Of a stretch of DNA of 64,000 bases, positions 1 to 10,041 are shown piece by piece. The DNA is from Rhodococcoides kroppenstedtii. GTDB taxonomy: Bacteria > Actinomycetota > Actinomycetes > Mycobacteriales > Mycobacteriaceae. Positions within the stretch are counted from its first letter, which is position 1. Each line of letters opens with the position of its first letter. Where the stretch lies: NCBI RefSeq assembly GCF_900111805.1, contig NZ_FOJN01000015.1, positions 1-64,000 of the forward strand, in the 5' to 3' direction. A model generated the notes under the pieces. That model ran no database searches, was not told the origin of the DNA, and saw only the letters and a program-made list of their open reading frames with translations. The translations under genes were made by a program, and so were the position numbers.

Positions 1-957
1 TGGCGGGCCACCCTGCTGGTCCGCGAAACCGCCTGCCTCACCGCCGAGGACCGACGGCTCGTCGACGAACGCCTCTGCGCCGACCCCGCCACCCTCACCG
101 GCCAGGGCGACAGCGCCGTCGCGGCGATGGCCGCACGGCTGGCCGCCGAACTCGACGCCGCCGCCGTCGCCCGCCGCAAGGCCCGCGCCGCCCAGCAGCG
201 CCGCGTCACCGTCCGCCCCGCCCCGGAGTTCATGGGCCACCTCGGCGCCCTGCTGCCGATGGACCGCGCCGTGTGCCTCTGGGCCACCCTCCGCCGGGAC
301 GCCGACACCATTGTCGCCACCGGCGACGCCGACGGCCGCACCCGCGACCAGGTCATGGCGGACCTGCTGGTCGAGCGGACCATCGGTCTCGCCCCCACCA
401 TGAGCCCACCGGTGGCGGTGCAGGTGGTCCTCTCCGACGAGACCCTGCTCGGCGGCGGTGAGATCCCCGCCGAGGTCCACGGCTACGGGCCGATCCCCGC
501 CCCCGCGGCACGGGCATGGATCCACGACGCCGTCGACACCGACACCGACACCGACACCGAGGTGACGCTCCGCAAGCTCTACGCCCGCCCCACCGACGGG
601 CAGCTCACCGCCGTCGAATCCGTCGCCCGCTGCTTCCCCACCGGCCTCGCCCGGCTGATCGACCTGCGGGACCGCACCTGCCGCACCCCCTGGTGCGACG
701 CCCCCATCCGCCACCACGACCACATCACCCCCCACGAGGACGGCGGCCCCACCACCGCCGACAACGGCCTCGGCCTCTGCGCCGCCTGCAACCACGCCAA
801 ACAAGGCGACGGCTGGACCACCACCAGAACCGAGAACCCCGACGGGACCGACGGGACCGACGTGCACAGCGTCGAGTTCCGCACCCCCACCGGCCACACC
901 TACCGGTCGACCCCACCGCCGCAACCACTTCCGATGCGACACCGGAGAGCGGGGTGA
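1..957 (+). CDS. DUF222/HNH endonuclease-domain protein (5' truncated by window)
   Basis: The reading frame is open from base 1, so the start lies before the window; about 318 C-terminal residues are present. The N-terminal visible part is the Ala/Arg-rich helical DUF222 region. The C-terminal end carries an HNH-type metal-binding nuclease core, with CRTPWCDAP, HHDHI, then a Gly-rich turn, DNGLGLC, and CNHAK before the end. Proteins of this build (REP13E12-like) are multi-copy in Rhodococcus and Mycobacterium and their role is not established; they are often considered selfish or recombination-associated. A short TDTDTDTD run (about 535-560) is encoded by a GACACC repeat. It converges with the flavodoxin-like gene, leaving only 9 bases between the stops. 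Confidence 0.85.
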   Translation, partial: WRATLLVRETACLTAEDRRLVDERLCADPATLTGQGDSAVAAMAARLAAELDAAAVARRKARAAQQRRVTVRPAPEFMGHLGALLPMDRAVCLWATLRRDADTIVATGDADGRTRDQVMADLLVERTIGLAPTMSPPVAVQVVLSDETLLGGGEIPAEVHGYGPIPAPAARAWIHDAVDTDTDTDTEVTLRKLYARPTDGQLTAVESVARCFPTGLARLIDLRDRTCRTPWCDAPIRHHDHITPHEDGGPTTADNGLGLCAACNHAKQGDGWTTTRTENPDGTDGTDVHSVEFRTPTGHTYRSTPPPQPLPMRHRRAG

Positions 958-966
958 CGCGGGCGG

Positions 967-1415
967 TCAGCCCATCAGCGAGGCCGCGACGGTCGCACCC
1001 AGTTCCCAGCACGCCTCGAGGTCCTGTGCGGTGGGCTTGTTCGAGATCGCGACGTACTCGGCCGCCTTCGTCCACCCGAGTCCGGTGGTGATGGAGTCGA
1101 TCGCACGTTCCGCGCCCTCGACTCCCTCGTTGCCGTGCAGGTAGAGCCCGAACGGACGGCCTCGGGTGGAGTCGAGAATCTGGTAGTAGGACCCGTCGAA
1201 GGCGTGCTTCAGGGCGCCGGAGATCGAGCCGAGGTTCGCGGGGCTACCCAGCACGTAGCCGTCCGCCGCGAGGAAGTCGCTCGCGGACACCGACAGCGCA
1301 GCACGCCGGACCACGTCGACACCCTCGATCTCGGGATCGGTGGCGCCGCGGAGCACGGCCTCGAACATGGCCTGGCAGTGCGGTGACGGGGTGTGGTGCA
1401 CCACCAGGAGGGTGC

Positions 1416-1419
<4 letters not shown>
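967..1419 (-). CDS. Flavodoxin/NADPH-dependent FMN reductase-like protein
   Basis: A 150-residue single-domain protein. The N-terminus (MSTLLVVHHTPSPH) fits a flavodoxin-fold phosphate-binding loop after the first beta strand, and GSPANLGSISGALKHAFD resembles the second FMN-contact loop of flavodoxin/NAD(P)H:quinone reductase families. It probably binds FMN and carries electrons; the partner is unknown. GTG start; its first bases overlap the stop of the upstream membrane-protein gene as GTGA, so the two are probably translationally coupled. Gene order (this gene, membrane protein, dapB) matches Rv2771c-Rv2773c from memory. Confidence 0.8.
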
Positions 1420-2671
<1,252 letters not shown>

Positions 2672-3790
2672 CTAGTGGCCGTCGGCGGCCGGGAACTCGA
2701 TGACCTGCCGGATCGCGCGGCCGTCGGCCAGCTCGTCCATGCCCTCGTTGATCCGGTCCAGCGTGATCCGGGACGAGACGAGCTTCTCCACCGGCAAGCG
2801 CCCCTCGCGCCACATCCGTTCGTACAGGGGAATATCGCGTTCCGGCACCGCGGACCCGAGGTAGCTGCCCACGATCGTGCGGGCCTCGGCCACCATGGTC
2901 AGCGGTGACAGCGACGAACGCGCGTCGGGCGACGGCAGTCCCACCGTCACGGTGGTGCCGCCGGGAGCGGTCGCGGCGAACGCCGTCTCGAACGCGCGGG
3001 CGTTGCCCGCGGCCTCGACGACGATGTCGGCGCGAATCCCGGCCTCCGCCAGACGATCCGGGGTGTAGACGGCGGTGGCACCGAGCTCCGTGGCGGTCGT
3101 GAGCTTGTCCTCCATCGCATCCACGCCGATGACGTCACCGTGGCCGAGGGAGGCGGCCGTGAGCACGGCGGCCATACCGACTCCGCCCAGTCCGACCACC
3201 ATGATCGACTTCCCCGGCGCCGGGTCCGCCGCGTTGAGGACGGCCCCGCCGCCGGTGAGCACGGCGCAGCCGAGCACCGCGGCCACGGCGGGTGGGACGT
3301 CGTCACCCACCGGCACCACCGACCGACGATCCACGACGGCGTGGGTGGCGAACCCGGAGACGCCCAGATGGTGAGCGACGGTCTTCCCGTCACGACGCAG
3401 CCGAACGTCGCCCGCGAGCAGGGTGCCGGCGTTGTTGGCCGCGCTGCCGGGAATGCACGGGGTGCGGCCGTCCGACCGGCACCCGGCGCACTCGCCGCAC
3501 CGCGGCAGGAAGGTCATGACCACTCGGGTGCCGACGGCCAGGTCGACCCCGTCACCGACGTCCTCGACGATGCCCGCCGCCTCGTGCCCGAGCAGCATCG
3601 GCACCGGCCGGACACGGTTGCCGTCGACCACCGAGAGGTCGGAGTGACACAAGCCCGCGGCCTCGATCCGCACGAGGATCTCCCCGGCGCCGGGCGGGTC
3701 GAGTTCGAGACTCGAGACGGTCAGCGGACGGGACTCGGCGAACGGCCGGCTGCGGCCGATCTCCTCGAGGACGGCACCGTGGATCTGCAT
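2672..3790 (-). CDS. Zinc-dependent alcohol dehydrogenase (MDR family)
   Basis: 372 residues, typical of the long-chain zinc alcohol dehydrogenases. The catalytic zinc ligands are Cys48, His69 (GHEAAG motif at 68-73) and Cys175. The structural zinc is bound by Cys98, 101, 104 and 112 (CGECAGC...C). The NAD(H)-binding loop is GLGGVG at about 200-205, followed by an acidic residue (GVDAMEDK) that suggests NAD rather than NADP. Substrate is not determinable; the layout resembles the mycobacterial AdhD/formaldehyde-dehydrogenase-like group. Upstream of dapB on the same strand but not clearly part of lysine synthesis. Confidence 0.88.
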   Translation of the reverse strand: MQIHGAVLEEIGRSRPFAESRPLTVSSLELDPPGAGEILVRIEAAGLCHSDLSVVDGNRVRPVPMLLGHEAAGIVEDVGDGVDLAVGTRVVMTFLPRCGECAGCRSDGRTPCIPGSAANNAGTLLAGDVRLRRDGKTVAHHLGVSGFATHAVVDRRSVVPVGDDVPPAVAAVLGCAVLTGGGAVLNAADPAPGKSIMVVGLGGVGMAAVLTAASLGHGDVIGVDAMEDKLTTATELGATAVYTPDRLAEAGIRADIVVEAAGNARAFETAFAATAPGGTTVTVGLPSPDARSSLSPLTMVAEARTIVGSYLGSAVPERDIPLYERMWREGRLPVEKLVSSRITLDRINEGMDELADGRAIRQVIEFPAADGH

Positions 3791-3820
3791 GGCGCCACCG
3801 TAATACGTATCCGCGCGGGG

Positions 3821-6508
3821 TCAGGCGGAACCGGTGGGCGGGGCCGGGACTCGCGGGTTGAGCAGGTGCGCCACCAGTGCCGTCCATCCGGTCTGGTGGC
3901 TCGCCCCCAGCCCCTCGCCGGTGTCGCCGTCGAAGAATTCGTTGAACGTCGGGTGTCCCGACCACAGCGGATCGGGCGACGACTCGATGCGATCGCCGTC
4001 CGCCGGACGACGCCCGTCGACGGGTCGGAACAGGTCGGTCAGCCCCGTCTCGATCACCGTCGCCGCCTCGGCCAGCGTGTGCGCCTGCCCCGATCCGGTG
4101 GGGATCTCGACGGTGAAGCTGTCACCGAAGTAGCGGCCGTACGCGCGCAGCTTGTCCGCGAGGAGCACGTTGACGGGGAACCACACGGGCCCACGCCAGT
4201 TCGAGTTGCCGCCGAACATCTCGGTTCGCGACTCCCCCGGTTCGTACTCGATGGACAGTGCCCGCCCGTCGACGTCCATCGACAGCCCGTCGCGATAGGA
4301 CGCGGACAGCGAGCGAATCCCGTGCGGAGACAGGAACTCCGCGGGGTCGAACATGCGCTCGAGCATGCGTCGCAGCCGCACCGGATCGACCAGGGCGAGC
4401 AGCATGCGCCACCGTCCGGACTCGTCCCGTCGACTCATCATCGCGCTGGTCAGCCCCGGCCGACGATGCTGGAGCCACCGCAGGCGCGCCGCGAGGTCCG
4501 GGCATTCGCGTCCCACCCAGTCGGGTACCTCGGTCGCGCCCAGGATCGGCAGCAGTCCCACCATCGACCGCACCCGCAACGGGACCGGGTCGCCGTCGGG
4601 CGGGGCCAGGACGTCGTAGAAGAACCCGTCCTCCTCGTGCCACAGCGACAGTCGCGCGGAGCCGAAGGACCGCACCGCGTCCGCGATCGAGAGGAAGTGC
4701 GCGAAGAACTTGGTCGCGGCGTCGTCCCATGCGGAGTCGTACCTCGCCAGTTCGACGGCGATCTTGAACATCTGTTGGCAGTAGAACGCCATCCAGCTGG
4801 TGGCGTCGGACTGCTCGAGCCGGAACCCGGGCGGCAACGGTTCGGATCGGTTGAACAGCCCGATGTTGTCCATGCCCAGGAAGCCGCCCTCGAAGATGTT
4901 CGAGCCGTCGGCGTCCTTCCGGTTGACCCACCAGGAGAAGTTCAGCAACAGCTTGGTGAAGACGCGCACCAGGAACTCACGGTCGCGGTGACCGTCGATC
5001 CGGTAGACCTGCCACACCGCCCATGCATGGACGGGCGGATTGACGTCCCCGAACGCCCACTCGTAGGCGGGCAGTTGACCGTTGGGGTGCATCGCCCATT
5101 CGCGACACATCAACACCAGCTGTTCCTTGGCGAAGTCGGGGTCGACGTGCGCCAGCGGAATGGTGTGGAACGCCAGGTCCCAGGCGGCGAACCACGGGTA
5201 CTCCCACTCGTCCGGCATGGACACGACGTCGGCGAGCGAGAAGTGCGACCACGCCGCGTTGCGGGCGGTGGGCGTTCGACGCGACTCGGGCGCGGGCGAC
5301 CCCACCGGGTCACCCTCCGCCCAGTCGGCCACGTCGTAGCGGTAGAGCTGCTTGCACCAGAGCAAACCTGCGTAGGCGCGCCGCGCGACGTGCCGGTCCT
5401 CGTCCGAGAGCGCCGGTCCGATCACGTGGTCGTAGAACCGATCCGCCTCCGCACGGCGGTCCGCGCGCACCATCTCGAACGACGGGCCGAACGTCGCGGC
5501 GTCGGGAACGGACGTCGACAGGCGGAGGGCGACCCGCCGCGTCTCCCCCGGCGCGACGTCGTCCATCGGGTAGTGGAACGCGCACTTCGTCCCCACACCG
5601 TCGGGATTGACCGCATCGGCCTCGCCGCGAACGATCGCCCGGTCGATGCCGTCCTTGGTCCACCGCGACCGATTGCTGTCCGCGCCGAACAGACCCACCG
5701 CGTCGGTTTCGTTGTCGCAGAACAGCACTCGTGGCGAGCCTTCCGCCGCGAGGAAGTAACGACCGAGGAACTCGTGGTCCACGCGCACCGCGGCGAGCGC
5801 ACCGGGGAGGACGTCCTCGGTCGCGTCGACGATGGACGCCGTACGATCGTCGCGGCCCCACGCCCAAGTGTTACGCAACCACACGTGCGGCAGCACGTCG
5901 ACCGACGCCGCGTCCGGACCGTGGTTGGTCACCGAGATCACGATGCAGACGTCGTCGGGCGAGGCCTTCGCGTACTCGACCACGACGTCGAAGAACCGGT
6001 TCTCGTCCAACACCCCGGTGTCGGCGAGTTCGTACTCCCGCTCCATCCTCGTCCGCGCGGCGTTGACGGTGCGCAGCTGCTCGTACGGGTACTCGGCCTG
6101 CGGATACCGGTAGAGCCACGACATCCAACTGTGGGTGGGCGTGCCGTCGAGCGCCCACCAGTACTCCTTGGCGTCCTCGCCGTGATTGCCCTCGCCGTTG
6201 GTCAGACCGAACAGCCGTTCCTTCAGAATCGGATCCCGCCGATTCCACAGCGCGACAGCGACATTGAGGAACCCGAAGCGATCGCAGATGCCCCCGAGTC
6301 CGTCCTCGCCCCATCGATAGGCGCGCGATCGAGCATGGTCGAAGGGAAACGAGTTCCAGGCGTCGCCGTCCGCGGAGTAGTCCTCGCGGACGGTTCCCCA
6401 CTGGCGACCCGCCAGGTACGGGCCCCACGTGCGCCACGCACCGCGGTCACCGGGCGATTCCGCGAGGCGCGCGTGCTCGGCGGTGGGATGCGTCGACTCC
6501 GTGGTCAC
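3821..6508 (-). CDS. MGH1-like glycoside hydrolase (GH63-type glucosidase family)
   Basis: 895 residues, the usual size for the long actinobacterial MGH1/GH63-like (alpha/alpha)6-barrel proteins. The barrel contains [14 protein letters not shown] (near residue 440), where the Asp matches the general acid position. Near residue 760, [17 protein letters not shown] matches the conserved WRGPVW segment of GH63 near the second carboxylate. There is no signal peptide, so it should act in the cytoplasm. Known relatives hydrolyse alpha-glucosides such as glucosylglycerate or oligosaccharides; the substrate here cannot be assigned. It sits between the alcohol dehydrogenase and the NRPS-like gene with a 33-base gap to the latter. 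Confidence 0.85.
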   Translation of the reverse strand: MTTESTHPTAEHARLAESPGDRGAWRTWGPYLAGRQWGTVREDYSADGDAWNSFPFDHARSRAYRWGEDGLGGICDRFGFLNVAVALWNRRDPILKERLFGLTNGEGNHGEDAKEYWWALDGTPTHSWMSWLYRYPQAEYPYEQLRTVNAARTRMEREYELADTGVLDENRFFDVVVEYAKASPDDVCIVISVTNHGPDAASVDVLPHVWLRNTWAWGRDDRTASIVDATEDVLPGALAAVRVDHEFLGRYFLAAEGSPRVLFCDNETDAVGLFGADSNRSRWTKDGIDRAIVRGEADAVNPDGVGTKCAFHYPMDDVAPGETRRVALRLSTSVPDAATFGPSFEMVRADRRAEADRFYDHVIGPALSDEDRHVARRAYAGLLWCKQLYRYDVADWAEGDPVGSPAPESRRTPTARNAAWSHFSLADVVSMPDEWEYPWFAAWDLAFHTIPLAHVDPDFAKEQLVLMCREWAMHPNGQLPAYEWAFGDVNPPVHAWAVWQVYRIDGHRDREFLVRVFTKLLLNFSWWVNRKDADGSNIFEGGFLGMDNIGLFNRSEPLPPGFRLEQSDATSWMAFYCQQMFKIAVELARYDSAWDDAATKFFAHFLSIADAVRSFGSARLSLWHEEDGFFYDVLAPPDGDPVPLRVRSMVGLLPILGATEVPDWVGRECPDLAARLRWLQHRRPGLTSAMMSRRDESGRWRMLLALVDPVRLRRMLERMFDPAEFLSPHGIRSLSASYRDGLSMDVDGRALSIEYEPGESRTEMFGGNSNWRGPVWFPVNVLLADKLRAYGRYFGDSFTVEIPTGSGQAHTLAEAATVIETGLTDLFRPVDGRRPADGDRIESSPDPLWSGHPTFNEFFDGDTGEGLGASHQTGWTALVAHLLNPRVPAPPTGSA

Positions 6509-6541
6509 GGGAGACAGTGTGCCCGGCGTCTCCGCCGGTTG

Positions 6542-9136
6542 TCAGTGCGCCGGAACCGTGATGTCGGCAACGGCGCGCTCGATCTCCCGCGCCACCGACT
6601 CGACGTGCGGTTCCCGCAACAGGTCGGTGTGCGATCCGGGTACGTCGGCGATGCTGATGCGCCCCGTGACCACCCGACTCCACACGCGGTCGTCCTGCTC
6701 GTTGCCCGCGGTGCGCAGCACGGTCACCGACCCCGGGTACGTCCGGGGCGTGTGCCCCTTCAGCATCCGGAGGCCCTTGTTGTAGAACAACATCCATTGC
6801 GTGATCGGCGCGAAGGTGACGTATCCGGCCACCATCATCTGCAGCCGGATCCGCAGGAGCGCCGGCAGCGAGAGGCGCAGCTTCTCGTACACCGCATCGG
6901 GATCGACACCCGCGCTCTCCGGTGCCTCCTCCGCTGCGGCGTCCACGCCGTCGAGCAGGGCGGTGGTCAGACGACTGTCCACCACGACCACCTCGACGAC
7001 GTCCTTCCCCGCATCGTGCAGCATCGACGCCATCTCGAGTGCGACGATGCCACCCATCGAATGCCCGGCCAGTGCGTACGGTCCGGTGGGGCGGGCGCGA
7101 CGGATCTGCTCGACGTACCGCCGAGCGGCCGCGCGCACGGTGCGGTCCGGCCGGGCCCTGGATTCGAGCCCGTGTGCCTGCAGTCCGTACACCGGCCGCT
7201 CCGGATCGAGCCGACGAACCAACGGGATGAGCGAGACGGCCGGCGCCCCGGCCCCGGTGACCACGAAGAGGGGCACGCCCGTCCCCGTCTCCCGCAACGG
7301 CACCAGCACCCCGGTGCGCCGTCGGCTGCGGGACCCGGCGCGGGTGGTCTCGTCGATCAGGTCGGCGATAGCGCGGACGGTCGGCTCGGCCGCGACCCTC
7401 GCGGGGTCGAGGTCGACGTGGAAGCGCTCGCGCACCATCGTCGCCATGCGCACGAACGACAGCGAATCGGCGCCCGCGGCCACCAGATCGTCGTCGAGAT
7501 CCACCGTCACGCCGAGTGCCGTCCCGACCAACTCGGACGTGGCCACCACGGTCAGGGAGGACGACGTGCGGGTCCGTGCGGACGGCGTCGTCACCTTAGG
7601 GGCGGGCAGCGCGGCACGGTCGACCTTTCCGCGCGTGGTGCGCGGAATGCGCTCCAAGGGCACGACGAACCGCGGAATCATCCACTGCGGCAGTCGGTCT
7701 CCCGCGGACGCGCGAACGGCCCGCACGACCCGCTGCACGTCGTGGCCGCGAACGCACGCGACGTAGGCCACGAGCTCGGTACGGTCGTCCACCTCGGTGG
7801 AGGTCACGGCGACGTCGGCGACGCCCTCGACGCCGGCCACGGCGGCCGCCACCTCACCCGGCTCCACGAGGTAGCCGCGAATCTTCACTGCGTCGTCGAG
7901 GCGGCCGAGCAGATGCAACAGTCCCTCGTCGTCCACACGGCCTCGATCGCCCGTGCGGAAGAAAGGGACACCCTCGGCGTCGACACCGAACCGGTCCGAC
8001 TCCCGGCCGAGGTAACCGACTGCGGGTCTCCCGCCCCGCACGATCACCTCGCCCGCGGATCCGGGAGCGACGGCGCGACCGTCCTCGCCCACGACGTCGA
8101 GACGGCGGCCCGGAACCGCGCGACCCGCGCGGACGCGTCCCTCGGGAACGTCGTCGGTCGGCGAGACGCGGGACCAGGCGACCACACCGCATTCCGTCAC
8201 GGCGTACCAGTTCACGATGTCCGCTCGCGGCGCGAGAGCATCGCGGCATCGGACAACGTCGACGCCGAGCAGCGGCTCGCCGTAGGTCACCACGGCCCGC
8301 ACGGTCTCGACGACCGGCCGTGGTCCGTCGGGCGCGGACAGCGATCGCACCAGGGCGACCGAGGCGTGCATCGTGGTGGCGCCGACGGCGCGGAGCCAGT
8401 CCCCGAGCGCCGCCGGGTCGGACACGCGCGGATCCCACAACGCCACCGTCGACCCGGACAGCAGCCCGGCGAGCAGGGCGGTCGTGCCTGCACCGAAGGA
8501 CACGGGCAGCAGGCAACCGACGACGTCGGACGGCGTCAGACCGACGGCTGTGCGGAGATCGTCCGCCTTCCCCGCCACTCCCCCGTGGTCGAGCACCACG
8601 CCTTTCGGGTCACCGGTCGATCCGGACGTGAAGCACACCATGGCGGTCCGTCCCCGATCGACGCGGGTGACCGGCGGCGAGAGGACCTCGACCGCGGTAC
8701 CCGACAGGGGACGGTCCGCGACAACAGCGCCGGCGGACGCGAGCACGGCGGCGCGCTTCTGTCGGGGAAGACGGTCGTCGACCAGGACGAGAGGATGCCC
8801 CGACGCCAGAACTGCGCACGCCGCGATCACGGTCTCGACCGACGAGTCCGCGATCACCGCGATCGGCACAGCGGTCGGACCACCCACACCGTGTGCGCTG
8901 CACAACGCCGCCGCGCCACGCCGGGCGGCGGCGACGAGTTCGCCGTAGGTGATCGACCGGGTCGACGTCGTGACGGCACGAGCGGCCGGATCGCGGCGGG
9001 CCACCCGCGCGAGGCGGGCGAACACCGATGGGTCCGTCTCCGCCGTGTCCGACACCCGCGAACCGGGCACTCTCGTGTCCGGCGTCGCCGCGGACCCGCT
9101 TCCGCCGCGGGCAACGTGAGCGCCGTCGAGACTCAT
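6542..9136 (-). CDS. NRPS-like enzyme with A-PCP-TE architecture
   Basis: 864 residues from ATG 9136; a GTG at 9145 is in frame, but GGTGG lies 5 bases before the ATG and favours it. Adenylation domain (about 35-515): A3 FTSGSTGDPKG (169-179), A5 NWYAVTECG (309-317), A7 FFRTGDRGR (392-400), A8 GRLDDAVKIRG (411-421) and A10 Lys504. Carrier domain: GADSL with the phosphopantetheine Ser558. Thioesterase: GHSMGG (Ser693) and a C-terminal GSHTDLL His. There is no condensation domain. In A4 the usual FD that binds the alpha-amino group reads FG (214-215), which argues for a substrate without an alpha-amino group (inference). It would need PptT (19880-20557) for activation. The product is unknown. 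Confidence 0.87.
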   Translation of the reverse strand: MSLDGAHVARGGSGSAATPDTRVPGSRVSDTAETDPSVFARLARVARRDPAARAVTTSTRSITYGELVAAARRGAAALCSAHGVGGPTAVPIAVIADSSVETVIAACAVLASGHPLVLVDDRLPRQKRAAVLASAGAVVADRPLSGTAVEVLSPPVTRVDRGRTAMVCFTSGSTGDPKGVVLDHGGVAGKADDLRTAVGLTPSDVVGCLLPVSFGAGTTALLAGLLSGSTVALWDPRVSDPAALGDWLRAVGATTMHASVALVRSLSAPDGPRPVVETVRAVVTYGEPLLGVDVVRCRDALAPRADIVNWYAVTECGVVAWSRVSPTDDVPEGRVRAGRAVPGRRLDVVGEDGRAVAPGSAGEVIVRGGRPAVGYLGRESDRFGVDAEGVPFFRTGDRGRVDDEGLLHLLGRLDDAVKIRGYLVEPGEVAAAVAGVEGVADVAVTSTEVDDRTELVAYVACVRGHDVQRVVRAVRASAGDRLPQWMIPRFVVPLERIPRTTRGKVDRAALPAPKVTTPSARTRTSSSLTVVATSELVGTALGVTVDLDDDLVAAGADSLSFVRMATMVRERFHVDLDPARVAAEPTVRAIADLIDETTRAGSRSRRRTGVLVPLRETGTGVPLFVVTGAGAPAVSLIPLVRRLDPERPVYGLQAHGLESRARPDRTVRAAARRYVEQIRRARPTGPYALAGHSMGGIVALEMASMLHDAGKDVVEVVVVDSRLTTALLDGVDAAAEEAPESAGVDPDAVYEKLRLSLPALLRIRLQMMVAGYVTFAPITQWMLFYNKGLRMLKGHTPRTYPGSVTVLRTAGNEQDDRVWSRVVTGRISIADVPGSHTDLLREPHVESVAREIERAVADITVPAH

Positions 9137-9158
9137 GAGAACCACCGATCATCTGTCG

Positions 9159-9186
9159 ATTCGACTCGAATGACCGGTTTATCGTA
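9159..9186 (-). promoter_or_regulatory. Candidate promoter and operator of the NRPS-like gene
   Basis: On the minus strand TACGAT (9186-9181) is a good -10 element; the surrounding 9146-9240 stretch is clearly less GC-rich than its flanks. Immediately downstream lies a perfect 13-base palindrome, ATTCGA-C-TCGAAT (9159-9171), at about the expected transcription start. It is a reasonable operator for a repressor, but I see no convincing -35 and no adjacent regulator gene. Inference only. Confidence 0.4.
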
Positions 9187-9284
9187 CCGAAAGATTGTTT
9201 GTTACGTACTCGTTCGATCAGCGGCTTGTTTCAGGGCGCGAAACCAGCCGAGCCTTCGACGCGCAAATGGCCGTCAGCGGCATC

Positions 9285-9977
9285 TCACCGCGACTCGCGC
9301 CACCCGATCACCGTGGCGCCGGCGGCGAGTCCGGCGAACAGGGACACCAGTCCGGTGAGGGTGGCGGTCGACGCGGGCAGATCGAAGGCCGCGCCCGGTT
9401 GCAATGCGGCGCGCCGGGCGAGGTCGACGGCGGCCACGTGTATCTCCTCGTGCGTCCGCGCGCGGCCGGATCCGGCCGCGCCGACGACGGCGGCCGCACG
9501 CCACCAATCCAGCGGCGTCGGGGCCCCACCGCCGTCCTCGTCCGGCCCCCAGTGCACCTCGTCCCACCACATCGCGTGCGTGGCGACTCCGGAGTCCTCG
9601 TCCACCGACGTGGGGCCGAGCGGTACGGCGCCGTGCGAGGCCGCGACGGCGGCCCGCCCGGCCTGCGGCCAGGAGTCGTCGAGAATCAGCGCGACGTGGC
9701 CCGCGGACAGGACGGCGAGCAGATCGGCGAGAGCATCGACCGACGGATGGGCCGTGACGCACAGCGGCACGGACGGCGACGCGCCGTGTCGGCGTCGCAC
9801 CTCGGCGGCGCGGCGGCGGACGAGGGCGAACAGTTCGCCGTAGGTGACGGCGTCGTCACCGTGGACGTAGGCGGTGGCGGACGCGTACCGACGCGCCGAT
9901 GCGTGCAGCGACACCGTGGACGCGCCGACGCGCCGATGGACGGCCGCGCGGGTGGCGCCGTTCGTCGTGATGGACAT
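9285..9977 (-). CDS. Truncated adenylation-domain protein (AMP-binding N-terminal part only)
   Basis: 230 residues that align by eye with the first half of an adenylation domain: VTYGELFALVRRRAAEVR matches the A1 region and AVLSAGHVALILDDS the A2 region. The A3 loop, normally TSGTTGxPKG, is degraded to GAAGSGRARTHEE, without the P-loop Thr/Ser run or the Lys. The protein ends just after LFAGLAAGATVIGW, the equivalent of A4. The 140 bases downstream do not continue the fold, so this is not a simple frameshift. It is probably catalytically dead. It is transcribed in the same direction as, and just upstream of, the A-PCP-TE gene. It may be a remnant or a regulatory/scaffold subunit. Confidence 0.7.
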   Translation of the reverse strand: MSITTNGATRAAVHRRVGASTVSLHASARRYASATAYVHGDDAVTYGELFALVRRRAAEVRRRHGASPSVPLCVTAHPSVDALADLLAVLSAGHVALILDDSWPQAGRAAVAASHGAVPLGPTSVDEDSGVATHAMWWDEVHWGPDEDGGGAPTPLDWWRAAAVVGAAGSGRARTHEEIHVAAVDLARRAALQPGAAFDLPASTATLTGLVSLFAGLAAGATVIGWRESR

Positions 9978-10002
9978 GTGGTGGTCACTCTCGTCGTCCC
10001 GC

Positions 10003-10023
10003 GAACCGTCTCGAGGACGGTTC
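10003..10023 (-). terminator. Hairpin downstream of the aldehyde dehydrogenase gene
   Basis: GAACCGTC - TCGAG - GACGGTTC forms a perfect 8-bp stem with a 5-base loop, 18 bases after the aldehyde dehydrogenase stop and 25 bases before the start of the truncated adenylation gene. No U-run follows, as is usual for actinobacterial terminators. It may separate the two transcription units or act as a processing site. Confidence 0.5.
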
Positions 10024-10041
10024 CGTGGTCGGCGAGTGTAC

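Noticed and set aside
1-957. Mobile element border at the DUF222/HNH gene
   Set aside because: No terminal repeats or target duplications are visible; the gene family is widespread without obvious element borders, and its left side is not in the window.
3140-9358. A 2072-codon open frame on the plus strand
   Set aside because: It is antisense to the well-supported dehydrogenase, glycosidase and NRPS-like genes, is Arg/Gly/His-rich and has no recognisable domain; long shadow frames are expected at this GC content.
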